Counted from the first letter of the stretch, positions 49,894 to 63,049 are shown. The stretch is 64,000 nt of DNA from Setophaga petechia (GCA_024362935.1 JANCRA010000007.1:6450503-6514502); one strand, 5' to 3'. A program made the numbers and translations. Notes: generated by a model not told the origin, from the sequence alone.

Positions 49894-50941
49894 TCATCCT
49901 TTTGGTATGTACACAGGAAGGTGAAAAACCTCATGCCCTGCTGCACATACATCCCCACAGACTTGCTGCACACACTGGGCTACAAAGTCCCCTCAGGACA
50001 GCTCTCAGCTGTCCAAACATCTGCTCATTGCAGGGAGCTTTAAACAAAATTGCAACTATCCAGACAATCTTCATCTGTCAATGCTCTTCTCCCTCAGACC
50101 AGATAATCCCAAGATTTTTTTTACTTACAAGAGTAGGCAGCAAATAATTAATGTAGTTGCTTACTAAACACTTCAACTTTATGGACTCCCTCCCCTTATA
50201 GAAAGGGAGAACAGCTCCTGCCATATTCCCTGTGCCAGCTGTCAAGTATTAGCTATGGGCTAACATGGCTTTCAAAACTTTATCATCCAGTGCTGCTAAT
50301 TAGCCCTAATGGACCTAAGCAATATAAAGTTCTTTGATTGGTTTTCTTTGGATATTATTTCCCTTGAACAGATTTTAAGCCGTGGGCAATACTGTTCATT
50401 GTGGCTGTATCCTTCTGCTGAGTTCCCACTGGTCCAGTTCTGTTGTTGGAAAAGCACAGCAAACCCACGAGGGTCACAGGCTGCACCATTTCACAGAGCA
50501 AAACACAATCTGCATTTCCTAACAGGCAGAGTATCCAATTACCTCGAGGTTGTCTGTACTGCTGTCTGCAACCAAACCCTTCCAAATTCTGCCCCGCTCG
50601 CTTTTTGGGAATAGTGGACAGAGAGCTGTTCACTGAGATTTTATTGCCAGACATCAGCATTTATTTCCTCCAGCATATCCTAACAGTTCATCTGACTGCA
50701 CCTGGCCTTTGTTTTGTGCTTCTTCTGTTTCTCTCAACACCCTGGCTGTAATGTGATGGTACAAGTTCCCATTACAAATCTAGGAACAGAGAACAGGATG
50801 GCCAGGCCCTGTTCAGATGGCTGCACACAGAGCACAAGAGCAGCTCTGGGAACACTTCCCTTCCTGGGACCAGCACTGCAGAACCTTCACAGCATCTGAA
50901 CAAGGTCAACACAAACATTCCTGCTCATTTTTTACCTGATC
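49894..50941. other. Unique non-coding DNA
   Basis: Three frames of about 101 codons overlap on both strands at 50309-50751, with no recognisable domain. Nothing else is seen before the LTR. Confidence 0.5.
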
Positions 50942-51106
50942 TGATGCCCTATGAAGGCTGCCCTAGATCAGAGTTAAAGAATAAAGCAGGGATTTGTCAA
51001 AAGGCCTCCATGGATCCACCTTGGGCAGCACAAGAGCCCAGCCAGGGCTGCACCCAAGGTGAACCAAAATGGGCACAAAATGGACACCCGGGCACAGGGT
51101 CTGTCA

Positions 51107-51116
51107 CTTTTATAAG
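51107..51116 (-). promoter_or_regulatory. LTR TATA box
   Basis: CTTATAAAAG on the minus strand, correctly placed downstream of the CCAAT/octamer pair and upstream of the GC-richer R-U5 part of the LTR. Whether it is active is unknown. Confidence 0.55.
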
Positions 51117-51125
51117 TTCTGCTCC

Positions 51126-51138
51126 ATTTGCATATTGG
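51126..51138 (-). promoter_or_regulatory. LTR promoter elements: octamer plus CCAAT
   Basis: The minus strand reads CCAATATGCAAAT, a CCAAT box joined to a perfect POU-factor octamer, about 10 bp from the TATA box at 51107-51116. The related LTR at 42.6 kb keeps CCAAT and TATA but lacks the octamer. Function is inferred from motif order only. Confidence 0.55.
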
Positions 51139-51380
51139 AGTTAATTGTGCAATTACAGCTTTAGGTTATGAAGTCCCACCCTCCTTGTTTTTCTCTCTTC
51201 AGTCCACTTTATTTGTGCTCTTGAGCCTGAAACTTGGATCATTTGTCCTTGGTCCCCAGCTAGAGAAGGAACTGTTTTGTCTCCCTGGTCTGTGCAGAGA
51301 GCTCACCATCCCCTCATATGAACTACACACTAAAGCAGCACAGAATCTGAAAAATAGAAAAGCTAAGTCCTAAGGCATCA

Positions 51381-54300
51381 GATCCAAGCTCTTTCTTCTC
51401 TGTTCCTCCTCTTCCCTCCCCACACAAGTGCTTCAGATGAGACCTCACCTGTCAGCAATGGACCTGCTCCCTGAGTCAACAATGTCAATTATTGAAGCCC
51501 ATGCATTTCAGCCCATGCTGAAATGAACAGAGAAATAAAGAATGGTGTCCATAGAGAAAAAAAAAAGTATGGGCAGAAATGTTCAATGGAAGAGTGGAAT
51601 CTAAGCAGAAAAGCAATCATATTTCTAGCAGGACAAAAACATAAGCAGATAGCAATGGAGCTGGAAAATAAACCTGTAGGTGTGGGTTGTTTTCTTCAGC
51701 CAACATCAATTATTTATTTCAGAATGACAGCACATCAAATTTCACATATAACTCTAACAGGCTTCTGTGTCCTTTTGTGGTACATTATTCAAAAGATCAA
51801 AAATCTCTATTTGAGAAATCCCTGTAAATGTTCTCTCCTAAGATTGCTTTAAAGATGCCACAGGTAACATCTACCTGGAGGAAATGCACTAGCATCCTAC
51901 TGAACAGTCCAAAAAGTAAAACTTAAAAGCAAACCACTTTTCAAGAATACTTGTGAATTTATTTTGAAAATGTGTTCTTTAAAACAAAGAAAATGAGATC
52001 TTAGGATTAGAACTAAGATGTGTTGGAAACTGCCTGTTCAATATGAGTCAAACCTCAAGAGTCAAAAATGCAAAATGAACTAATGTTCTAAAACTTAGAA
52101 AAGAACGGATTTTCCATAAGTCAATACTTATGGTTCTGACCCTCTTACCTCGAGGGAGTAGAGCAGAATTGAAAAAGCATGGAAAGGGACAGAATGATCA
52201 GAGATAAGAAACTGTGTCAGACCATGGGATGACTATATTAGCATCCTTCTGCCAGGAAACAGAAACTGAGATGTGAGAGGTTAGAGGCCTCTAAAATCAT
52301 GTTGGGCAGAGCAAATAATGCTCACTGTCTCTTCTTTCTTGTGATTCAGAGGCTTTTGGAGGAAAAGGGTAGCTGTCATTCCTGCCTATGCTGTGTGAAA
52401 TCTCCAGCAGGATGAGTTAGTGAATGGCAGGTGTGGATTGTATCTCCAATTTTAAATCAATGGGATCCACAGTGTTAACCCCCTGAATTCCTTTAATGCA
52501 AATTGCCCTGCAGAACTCAGCAGTCCTTAAGGACAGCCATTCCTTATCTCTGGTGTTATGTGTCAATAACCAAGCAATGGCACCTGCTTCTAACAGGAAT
52601 TTAGCCCAAGGAGAAAGAAAACAAGCAGACTATGCAAATAAACTAGGGAATTACCCAAATCCTGGGAATTTGCCTTTCTTTTTCAGGCTATAATGTAAAA
52701 TTTTGAACTCTTAAATCTGAACAGTTTGGTGGTAGATTACCTATCTCCAGCATGGTAATCAAAATTGTGCCACAGCTCAGCTCTCAAACAATTTTCAGAT
52801 CTACACACCCAAAGTCATGTCAGTTGCAGAAGGAGTGGACAAGTGGCAGCTCCAGCAATACTGGAGCTCAGGAATTCCCTTCACCCACCTGGTACAGCCA
52901 GCCTTTGGCATCAGATTTCCTCCCAGAAGTCAGGCTATTCCCAGCAGCTCAGCCTCCAAAGGATTTCCTCATTTCCTATGTTGATCTCACCCACCAAGAT
53001 GCAGCTACACCTAAGCATCAGGGAAAAAAATGGTTAAATATTGTTTCATCAAACTGCAAAATCTGCTGAAACTCAAGCTTCTAGCAGGATTTGGGATATA
53101 CAGCATGCTCCAAAGGAGAGAAAGCTGCAGGAAATTTCTGAAAATGCCACAATAGCTGCCACGGAAGTGCCCTCATTCCCAAACTTCTCCAGGAATGGTT
53201 CTACCCTGGACACACTGAGGAAAGAGAACTGCAAAACACAACAACTTATGTCACTTCAAGAGGTCCATGACCATAGAAAAAATCCTCTGTGGGACAGAAG
53301 GAAAATTAATATTCTTAACCGCAGGTCTCTGGTCTCCCACCATCTACTTCAATCCCTGCTTAGAAACAGAGTTTTGCTGCAGCTTAAGCTTTAAAGGTCA
53401 ACTTTTCACAGCACCTTAACTCGAGGCTTGGAGTATTTTAGCTTGGCTTTGAGCTGGGTGAAGGAACATCACTTCAATTTCTTAACACCTTAAGTGCCTT
53501 ATAATCACATCAAATGCACAATATCAACAACAGCACTGCTGCAAGTTGACTTGATTTACACCTTGGGAAAATTCAGAAGGGCAGAAATCAAATGAATGTG
53601 TAGGGGCATATTCGGAAACAAGGAGCAGTGATTTGTGATCCCCATTTTCTGTACTTAGCATCTTACAACAGGAAATGGAGTTTTAACCCCCAAATCATGA
53701 TGTAAGGAAAGGTAACTGCTGTTTGAAGGGACTGCTTCCAAAGACATAAACGTTATAATTAAGGTTATAGAGATAAACTAAAACCTTTAAGGGAGTAATG
53801 GAATAATAGAGAGTAAAGCAAGTAATGGAGGACAATTTCATGCAGCTGAACAACTTATCCTGTCTACTGCTAATAAGCAACTTCACATTCACAATTAAAC
53901 CTTACTTAAGTGGAAATACTAATACACTGTTGGGAACCAAAAGCCCCCCAATAAATCAAGCATACTGTTTCTTACATGGCAAAGGTTCCTGGGATTAAAT
54001 GCCAGCTAAATCCTGAACCATTTATTTCCCAAATGGTCACTTAGGCTAGACAAAGCTCATGGCCCAAGCTTTTCAAAAGGAGGATGCAGCAAAGCTTTAC
54101 AAATGGGATTTGGTATCCAAAACAGGAACCCCACCTTTGAGCATTCTGGCCACTGAACTTCCAGCCAAGGTGGAAAAAAACCCTTCAAGCCCACTCCCTG
54201 AAATGTCTTGAAACAGCAGTGCAAGGGGCAGGTAACTACAGGACTGTGGTTTAGGATAGCTCCTACTGGCACAGCAACAAACAAACAGCGAGAGCTGATG
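51381..54300. other. Non-coding DNA with an open stretch at 52.75-53.39 kb
   Basis: Plus-strand frames at 52752-53069 (105 codons), 52765-53037 (90) and 53041-53394 (117) overlap or adjoin. The last is rich in S, K, R, E and N and looks less repetitive than the others, but I recognise no domain. Splice sites, start context and conservation cannot be judged. I do not call a gene. Confidence 0.4.
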
Positions 54301-57300
54301 TTCACAGGAGCTCCAGGAGGGTGTCAGTGACCAGGGGTGGAAACAGAAGAAGGATGCTACACCAGGGGTGAGGGACTCCCAGCTCTTTCCCTCTGTCCCT
54401 CCTCAGCAGCCAGTCCTCCATCCCTACAAGGTGTGCTCCAGCTCCCTGGGGAATGCAGGAGTCAGCCACTGCTCCCTCAGAGAGCTGAGCACAGTCAGCT
54501 TGGCCTGATCTCCTCTATCTGCTCCTACACCAGGACTCTCTCTCCAATCTCAAGATAAACTCAGGTTCTTACAGTGGAGGGAGAGATCCTGAGGAAAAAT
54601 TTCTTAATTCCCTACCATGCCTCCAAAGTTGGCTCAGAACAAGTCCTATTGCTTTCCTTAGTTTTCTGAGCCCCCTGCCTCTGCTGATAGATATGCAAAC
54701 AGCAAATACTGGTGGATAAACAGCTCCACATGTCCTCCTTGCTCTGCATACTGAGTAATTCCAGGCTTTGTGGGCCACCAGGCAGGTGCACTAAGCACAG
54801 GGATGAAAAAGCTGCAGTGGGAATCCTCAGAAAATGAACAAGGACCAACTTTCCACGCATAAGAAAGACATGCAAGACTCTTTTGTGGAAAATTATGTAT
54901 GTAAATATTCCCCTACTTGTATCCCTGGTAGCAAAATTTGTGTTTGATAATGTGTGGACTGGTTCCAAAACAGTCTTTACTTACAACTATAGGACTTATT
55001 AAATTTATAAAGGCTAAATGAATAAAAAGAAAGGTGTATGTTCTGGAAAGGTGTTACCACAGCTGCAGTTCAACTATCTTAGCTGGATGGAAACTTCCAT
55101 GGTAATTCCTATTTAAAGACATTAACAAGGATGAAGGAAAGGGAAACAGTAACAATATTAATTTTCTACTAAGTGTAATTCTAGAAAAGATTACCATGAA
55201 GAGTTAAATATTATTTCTTAGTTCTAAACCTCATAAATAAATTCCTGTCACAGCAAAGAGCACAAGCTGGGAGGACATGAAAAGATAACCAGAGTCCCCA
55301 TCAAATATTTTGCTTATTTATTCTATAATTTAGATTAGGATAACTTTCTCATTGCTGTAGCACTACTAGATTGTTTTCTGCTTCTGGCTTGCAATGGGCA
55401 TAAACCTGAGTGCTGACTTTTAACAACAGGCTATTGAATAACCACAGGAACGAAACAAAAAAAAATGTCTTATCTAAAGCTGGCATGAAATTAAACCACT
55501 CAGCGTAAAGCTGCTCTGACATTGGAATTCATGTTGTAGAGATCTGTTCACCACAAATTTCAGCTGCAGTGAACAAGACCCTCTAGGCTTATGCATACAA
55601 AGCAGCCCTCACGTCCCCTGTTCAGCTTGTTATGAGGCTTGTGAGGAGCAGCTGAAACTCAATTTTTCCAGGTTTAAACTGGAAGGCAAGGATGCTGTTA
55701 TACTGTTCTTTTCCCCTGCCTACAGCTGAGAGCACACTGAGAACAGGCTCATCAACAGTCTGGTGATGGGAGAGGTGTTCCCATGCCTGCCTGCTGTGCA
55801 CTGGGGCTGTAACGAGGACAGCAGGCAGGATGGGACAAAGGACAGCAGATACAGACCCTCCACAAAAAATTCAGCAAGTTCAAAGGCACTGTGGGAATAT
55901 TTAGGTGTTGGTTCAGGCAAGTAGTTAGGTTAACTCCTCCAAGACAAGACACTGGCTCTCTAAGTCCCTAGGGAAACAGACCTTTGCTTCCAGAAAACAG
56001 CAACAATGGAAGAAATCAAATCATTCCAGGGTTATTTTTGCTGGCCACCTCACTGCAAAATACCCAGAACTACAGAAGCAGAGGCCTGCAGTATACAGGT
56101 TTTTTTCCCTAACCAGTCAGGGCTGACACAAGACAAGCAGCCAATGTTATTGCACAGCTCCTCTCTACTAGAGCTGTTCACCTGTTTGCTGTTCTTAAAT
56201 GGCAAAGGCCAAGATGCTCTGCACGGAATTTCATGTTAAAATCCTGGGACACAGGACACCCCAGAGCATCCTGAAGGCTCTGCTATCTGTTTCTGCAAAT
56301 CTGTCACTGGTAAAACTTTGGTACAGATTTGTGTGAGCTTCCTCTAAAGGAAAAGGCAAGACAAGTCCTGGCTGGAGTACAAGACATTTATGGGACTGAA
56401 GGAGGCAGGTGAGAACAGTTGTACTTAAGAGAGCAGGATGAAAAATGAGAAATGTGAGGACTACCATCAAACTGAATCTGCCCTAGTGTGAGGAAGGAGA
56501 GAAAAAAACCTCAGATAACCTGGCACAATTGCACATACAGAATCCCAGTTCAATCTGGAGTTTTCAGACATATTAACTATAACCAGAGCACATACAACCC
56601 AGAAATATACAGTTAATCTGGAAATTAAAGCAAAATATCTTATTTCTTGCAAGCAATAGAGCTCTCAAATCCAATATTTGGGTATCTGATGTCTTCTGAA
56701 AGTTAAAATCATCAAAATCATTAATTCACACAACAGACTCTTCACTTGAAAACATGAAAAATGCTTTGAACCACATTCCAAAATAAGTACTCCCTTTATA
56801 TGAGAGATAACTCTTGAGAATTTGTTCTACTACAAAGAACCCTCTTAATTCAAGTCCTTCTGCTTCAAACAATACTCTCTGATCAATAAAAATCTCACAC
56901 TGTGGTGGTTGTCTCAGTGTGAGCTTTCAACAGCCACAAGGCAATTATTTAAACTACACTTAGGATGATCTATTAAATAACTGAGGATGATGAACAGTTT
57001 GGAGAGGGATGAATCAACAACAGAATAAAAATCATCATCAAGACCTGCAGTCTCTCCCAGACAGGATTTCTGAACTGGGAGAATGTACTTGACAGCATTA
57101 TGAGGATGGTGCAGACTCTTCAGCTGTATGTCAGTGAATTTGCTCTTTATTGAGAATTCCTGGAAGGAAACCCTGGCAAGCCTGGCACAAAAGGAGCCCA
57201 GATCCACAGCTTTAAACCTGCCTTGCTGGTCCTTCAGAGCAGTGGGTGGTGCTCTTGCCACAGAAGGGAAATGAAGCCATTGTTTGTCTTTAGCACTGTG

Positions 57301-58560
57301 TAACAGGCCAGATCCTCACCGGGAAACCAAATGGCTGAAATTCCATACACACACACCTTATAAAAGCTGAATTGGTCAAAGGACATTCCTCCTTTTAAAG
57401 AGGCAAAATCCTCTTAAACAATGCAAAAAAGCCTCTAAAACAATACAAAAGCCTAATGCATAAAACTGGCATTTCATGCCAACCTGTGACATCAAAGAGG
57501 TAGTGTGGGGTTTTAACCTGCACTTCTCTCTGGCACATTTGAGATTTCAAACCTGCCTACCTTTAAGCACCAAGGTAAAAAAGTTACTGAAAACAAGAAC
57601 ATACCCTCCCTATACTGGAGATGTGAAAGTGGGGCTGGACAGTAATCATTTCCTAAGAAGAAGGAGGAAAAAAGGAATCTGTACTATCTCTAGAAGTGAC
57701 TGAAAAGAAAAAATGATGTCACCACTAGAAACAGTTCCACAGAACTTTAGTTAAAAAGTGCACCTTCATTCAACCAAAAATAGTGAAATGTTCTCAATTC
57801 TGACTAAGAATTGATTGCTCTGGAATATTTCATTTACAGCATTTGTATCTTTTATGTAAATCTTTCTCCATGCTGTATGAGAAGCTGAGGAATTGCACAT
57901 TTTTCTTTTTTCCTTTGATTTGAACAAAAAGGAAATTCAAATAGAAATACTTTACATTCTTTATATAAAATAAAAATAGAAAAGGAGAAATTTGAAATGC
58001 TCTCACACAAAGCTTGTGCCTCAGCTCACCAAACTGATTTGGTAATATTTTGGAGAACTTTTACTGAATAGTTAATTTCAAAGAGCTTGCAACAGAAAGA
58101 GACGAGATTCCTGCCTTCCCCAAAGGACAGAAAAAAGAATGCACAAGGTGCTTTCTCCTGGAAATGTGCAGGGCAGGACACAACAGGCAAACAAGACCAG
58201 ACACAAAATCAAGGAACTTGTCTTTAAGCCATTGCCATTATAACATTAGCACTCATTTTTAGGTCTAAAATTAGATTTTATTCTGAGAAACTTCATCTGA
58301 CATAGTCTTGAATATTTTAGAGGGCAACACAATTAAGAAAGAGCCAACAGCTTGTGCAACAGATTATTTTATCCTTTACAAGCTCCAGCACTTGCTTATA
58401 TGATAAGATTACTGGGAATTTACTGGAAGGAGAGAGTTTGCCATATAAAACCAACTAATGCAGACTTTCTTACAGCAAGTTCCTACACACAACAAACATT
58501 TGTCCAGCTTTGTACCTGAGGACATTCATTCACTGGCCAGTGTAGTTCAGTTATTTTCTG
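54301..58560. other. Unique non-coding DNA
   Basis: Frames reach 118 codons (54612-54968 minus) and 115 codons (56914-57261 minus) without recognisable domains. No named repeat is seen. AT-rich runs lie near 57940-57980. Confidence 0.5.
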
Positions 58561-61440
58561 GTTTGGTGCTACCTGAGGAATAATCCACTGCCTTTAGCAG
58601 GCAGAAAGCTGCAGCAGAAGTGTTATGAATAATCCTACTGACTCATAATTATGTCTCATTGTCATTGTCATTACAATTTTTCATACAAAAGATTAAGAAG
58701 TAATCAAATTGAGGAAAAACTGCAGCAGGATGAGAGGTGTCTGCAGTGCTTCCCATGATTATGTTTCTATCATCTCTACAATGACAATTCATCACCAGCT
58801 GTGGGCAATTCACTTGCTCAATTCATTGAAATCAAGACTTTACTCTTTTTAAAAAGAAAGAAAAATTCTTTTACTGCATTTAATTTAAATTAAACAGCAC
58901 AGCAGAGCTCTCAAGACCCCCATTCAAAATTACTGTGATTTAGTAGCCCAAGCCCAGAGAGGTGCATAACATTAGAACTAACCCACTCAAAGGGGACATA
59001 TCCTAAAGCCAAGCAGAATAATCAGCTTGAGAAGTGGGACTTGATTTTATTAAAGACCATCAGTTGTAATGCTAAAATGACTATTTAGACACATCTAAAC
59101 TGAAAACTAATCACTGAAAGGGAAAGTGGCTTTATCAGGTCATTTCTCACAAGAAAAACTCCCTCAAATTATTCTCATTTCATCTGCAGACATAAAACCT
59201 CATGGGTTTGTAAGATATTCCTGCTTTCTCTTAGACCAGATTGCTGTGCCCAAAGTCAAAACCAATGTCACAGACCCACAGACATTTCTCCAAACAGACA
59301 CAGAGCTTGTTTCTTGTAGGGCCATTACACTTTCCCCTTACATTCCCTCACCCTGGGGTTTGTCTGTTTGGGTGGCAGATCCTAAAGCAGCAGGACATTT
59401 CCACATGGGTGCAGTGACACCTGTCACCCTCAGGAAAGCTGTGCTGCCACCTCTGCACCAGCCAGCAGTGCCCACCCAGGGAAAGCAAAGACAAGCACAG
59501 GGACAGAATCACTGTTCCCTGAGATCTGTAGCTTGGGAGTTTCTGAAGCTGAAAACATAAAAAGGACAGAACACTGTGCTTAATATTCAACTGCACATGT
59601 TCCCTACAAGCATCTCTTTCACCTGCACCTCATGAGCATGTTTGGCCTCCTTTTATGTTTATATTTAGGCCTCAAAATATCCCACAGACATGAATTATGG
59701 GATGTAACTACAACATGTCAAAATAAAATGGGGTTTCAATTGCTTTAAGCCTCACGCTTGATAATTTCACCAGGTTGCCCACATGTGTTAACTCCAAGCA
59801 ACAGTGAGAAACCATCTTTAAAAAAATCATCTCCTTCCTCTCCTCTCCCAAGTTTCTACTCCTCTCTCAAGAGCTTCTAAACCATTTTCCTCTCTGCTCT
59901 TACTCACTGTTTCTTCCAGGGTGACAATCCACATCAGCTTTTCTCCTGTGTAGAAGCTGTTATATTTTTCATAACCTTCATAACTGCATTTTTTTTCCTA
60001 TTTCTGCCTGCAGCAGGTGACCTGAGTGACCAGAATACTGCAAGTACCCCAGGGAAATGTAGAGTGACACTTGCCTGACATTGACTCCTTCCATCAAACT
60101 GCCACAGGTGGAACACCAGTTCCAATCACTGATACACACACACAATCAGCAGCTATTCAGTAAAGCTGTGCCATGAGAGATGCAGGAACACCCAACATTT
60201 TCAACATTTGAAATCAAGTAGAGTTTTGGTTTTCAGGTACCTATGAAACAAAGTGCAGAGGCACAAGTCACTCCTGTATTCTGTCCCCAAAGGCTCTCAG
60301 CAACACAGAAACCTATTTGTGATCCCACTCATGATCCCAGTTAAAAACAAAAAAACTTCAGCTATCCGTGCTAAAATCAACCATTCTGACAGTAGATGTT
60401 TTCTATGTCTCAAAGCCCAGGAAATCAGAGTCACTGTACCCCAAGGCTCTTCTCCTTTGGAAATTACAGAGAAGCATCACAAAAAGGGCTCAATGTTCCA
60501 GCATTCAAGATGTGGGATGAAAACCAGAATGTCTCAACTATCAGGTTCTGAATTTGAGCACCAGTCCACACAAAGTATTTCATGGGCACTGCACCTTAAC
60601 TGTGTGTTTTTCTGCACTAAAATTGTCAGCTCCTGTTAGGGGATTAGGTACTTCTAATTCTGGCTGAACTACTTCCCTCACTTACCTTTATTTGACTATT
60701 TATCTCCTTAGGTTTGAAATAGTTCCAGTGCCCAGTCTATCCCAAAGCAAAAGAAAACCAGGTGATGTTTGACTTGTGGTCCCATCATGGAGCCTGAGTA
60801 GTGAACAGATAATATTTCACATTTCTGATATATTTCACATTTCTGGCAAGAGCTCACCAATGTTCATCTGCTCTGGAACTTCATCTGAGCATTTACAAAT
60901 CAGCCATACAAGGGCTGTGGCTGAAAAGCAGATGATGGATTCCTCATTGCATGTCCTAGCTGGCAGCAAGAAAATGAATGCTGTGATTTAACGAGGGTGC
61001 AGTTTCATTCTAAACAAGTACAGCTGACTCTGCCTAGCATCTGGCTTAGCAGAAAATTTCTACCTTATTTTATAACATGGGCACAAGTTTAATGAAAATG
61101 AAGACAAAATGGTGATTTGCACATTACTGAGGCTGAATGATTAAGGTAAGCCATAAGTGAAAGAAAACATGGAGCCACAGAACAGGTGAGCCATGATCTA
61201 TCTCCCAGTAGCAATATAACTCAGCATGATTTTAAAACAGACAGAAACTCTTGAGGTGACAGCAAATAAATCAGAGAGGCTACCAGTTCAGGAGCTAACT
61301 GTGCATACATGATTCAAAGCCTGCCTGCTGTCAGGTAGTGACAGGACACAGCATTTCTGCAATCATCTGGCCAAAGGGTTAAGGGGATAAACAGTGACAA
61401 GCTCACACAGACACCACGAGGAGAAATACTGACTCAACTC
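58561..61440. other. Unique non-coding DNA
   Basis: Frames of 144 codons (59126-59560 plus) and 128 codons (60253-60639 plus) have no domain I know. A 16-bp motif (ATATTTCACATTTCTG) is present twice at 60812-60827 and 60830-60845. The stretch at 58600-58890 looks like plain unique sequence and is a candidate conserved element. Confidence 0.5.
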
Positions 61441-63000
61441 TGGCCTCAGCTGCCTGCCTGCAGCTCTCCTTAGTGCCAGCAGTGACTCCATGCACGTGGC
61501 TGCTGTCAGCATTTCACACACAGACCTTCCCTATCAGGAAGCATTTCAAATCCATTTCCTTCATTACTATTCAGCCTTCCCTCTCAGCAGGCATTGCCAG
61601 ATGCAGCAACTTCCTCAAGCACTCCAGGAAGCTGCTGTCATTTTATGCAATTATATCTGGCTGCTTTCTTTAGTATGCAAAGGAGGTTGGTACCCAGAAG
61701 CACAACACAAATGGTGGAGTGTACTCAGCTGACCTCTGAGGGGCCCTCCAGAGCCACCCACCCACACCCAGGGTGCATTTGGACATCAATCCCTCACAAG
61801 ATCACACCCAGAGCCTGTGACAAGGGACCCATAACAGCTATGTGTCACATCACAGGACAGGTGGGCAGCTGCCACCTGCTCACAAAGGCCCTGTGCAGCA
61901 CCCCCAGCAGCCTCCACGAGGTGAGAACCCAGAAACAAGGAATCCCAGTCTCTGGGGACACCTCCCTGAGCCAGCAAACAGCTTTGCTTTTAACACTGGC
62001 TATGGACAAAGGCTTCTCTGTACCACCTGTTAATGCTGATGCACAAATACAGCTGGTGGGAGATTTTATCTGCTCTGTAGCTTGTCCAGAGATACTTGAG
62101 GAGCTTCCATAACTAAATACAGAAAATTCCCTTTCAGCAGGACTGCAGCAGGGTGGTGGGAGGGAAATGGCCTTCCCACCTTCTAAGATATACTCTTCAC
62201 TTACACATAACCATTTTATGACAGCAAGGGCTACTGCCCTGTTTGAACAAGTTTCTGAAGCTACAGGTGTTGAGACAGAATTCATGGAAATAATAACGTC
62301 CAACGCAGTGACTCCCATGCAGAAGTGCAAGACAGCAAGGCATAATGCTGCTTAATGAAGCCAAAACTAGTAAAGGAAAACAAAACCAAGAAAAGATACA
62401 TTTGACAATGAGTAGTTTGTGTGAGCAAGTAAAGTATTGCCTCACATTTGCCAGTGTTTAAGGATATCATGGGCTTAGTTAGATATTGCACCAGCCTAGA
62501 GTATACAAGTGGCACTGAGCTCACTTAAAACTAAAAAAAAAGACAATCACAAAGAAAATAAAATCTGCTAAAAATATATAACCTTTCCTCCAAATACATA
62601 TAATGACATTTATTTTTCTCTTAATTGAGTTGCTTTGATTTCCCCAGTGACATAGTGATTGTTAGTAGTTTATTATACCCTAAAGTCCACAGAGCTGCTC
62701 AATCAAATGCTGTGGGAAGCAGCACAGACTGCAAAGAGGGATACCTTGTTATTACAGCCCACTCCTTCCTACTATTAAAGTCATTGGCAGAAAGGCTTCT
62801 AATCACCCAGAGGCTGACAAAAGAAAAATTATACTCTGATTCTCACAAAGTGAGATTCAGAAATTATTTCTCATAGAAACCCAAGCTTTTAAATAGGTGT
62901 TATCTCAATACACAGAGAGAGAAGAGAAGAATTCATAAAAACCCAACTTTCAAAGAACTGCTAAGAGAAAGACTTGTGGCAGGAAATTCTGGGATGAAGC
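61441..63000. other. GC-richer non-coding DNA, open on both strands
   Basis: The plus strand is open for 172 codons (61594-62112) and the minus strand for 161 codons (61845-62330), overlapping by about 270 bp. Additional 60-80-codon frames overlap them. Openness in many frames together points to low stop density rather than coding. I recognise no protein. Confidence 0.45.
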
Positions 63001-63003
63001 TAA

Positions 63004-63049
63004 GCAATAAATGTAAAAAAAAAAAGGCAGGCAATAAATGTAAAAAAAA
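63004..63049 (+). repeat. Duplicated GCAATAAATGT(A)n unit
   Basis: GCAATAAATGT followed by 11 A and GGCAG, then GCAATAAATGT with 8 A. It is a short tandem duplication whose A-runs have slipped to different lengths. The AATAAA within it has no transcript context. Confidence 0.9.

Larger units (their letters stand above)
50942..51380 (-). mobile_element. Solo LTR of an endogenous retrovirus, minus strand (LTR C-family, copy 2)
   Basis: The 439-bp element has perfect 7-bp inverted termini, TGATGCC at 50942-50948 and GGCATCA at 51374-51380. It is flanked by GATC on both sides (50938-50941 and 51381-51384). A 4-bp target duplication fits gammaretrovirus-like ERV1 integrases. On the minus strand a CCAAT box (complement at 51134-51138), an octamer ATGCAAAT (complement at 51126-51133) and a TATA box CTTATAAAAG (51107-51116) follow in promoter order. 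No internal retroviral genes adjoin it, so this is a solo LTR left by recombination. Frames of 66 and 81 codons here are LTR read-through and share a peptide with copy 1 for that reason. Confidence 0.9.
50938..51384. repeat. 4-bp target-site duplication (GATC) around LTR C copy 2
   Basis: GATC lies immediately outside both inverted LTR termini (50938-50941, 51381-51384). A 4-bp match can occur by chance about once in 256, but its exact abutment on perfect 7-bp termini supports it as the integration scar. Confidence 0.75.

Noticed and set aside
42985..50941. Interior of a full-length provirus between the two related LTRs
   Set aside because: No gag, pol or env similarity is recognisable on the minus strand, the outer flanks do not match, and the second LTR has its own target duplication.
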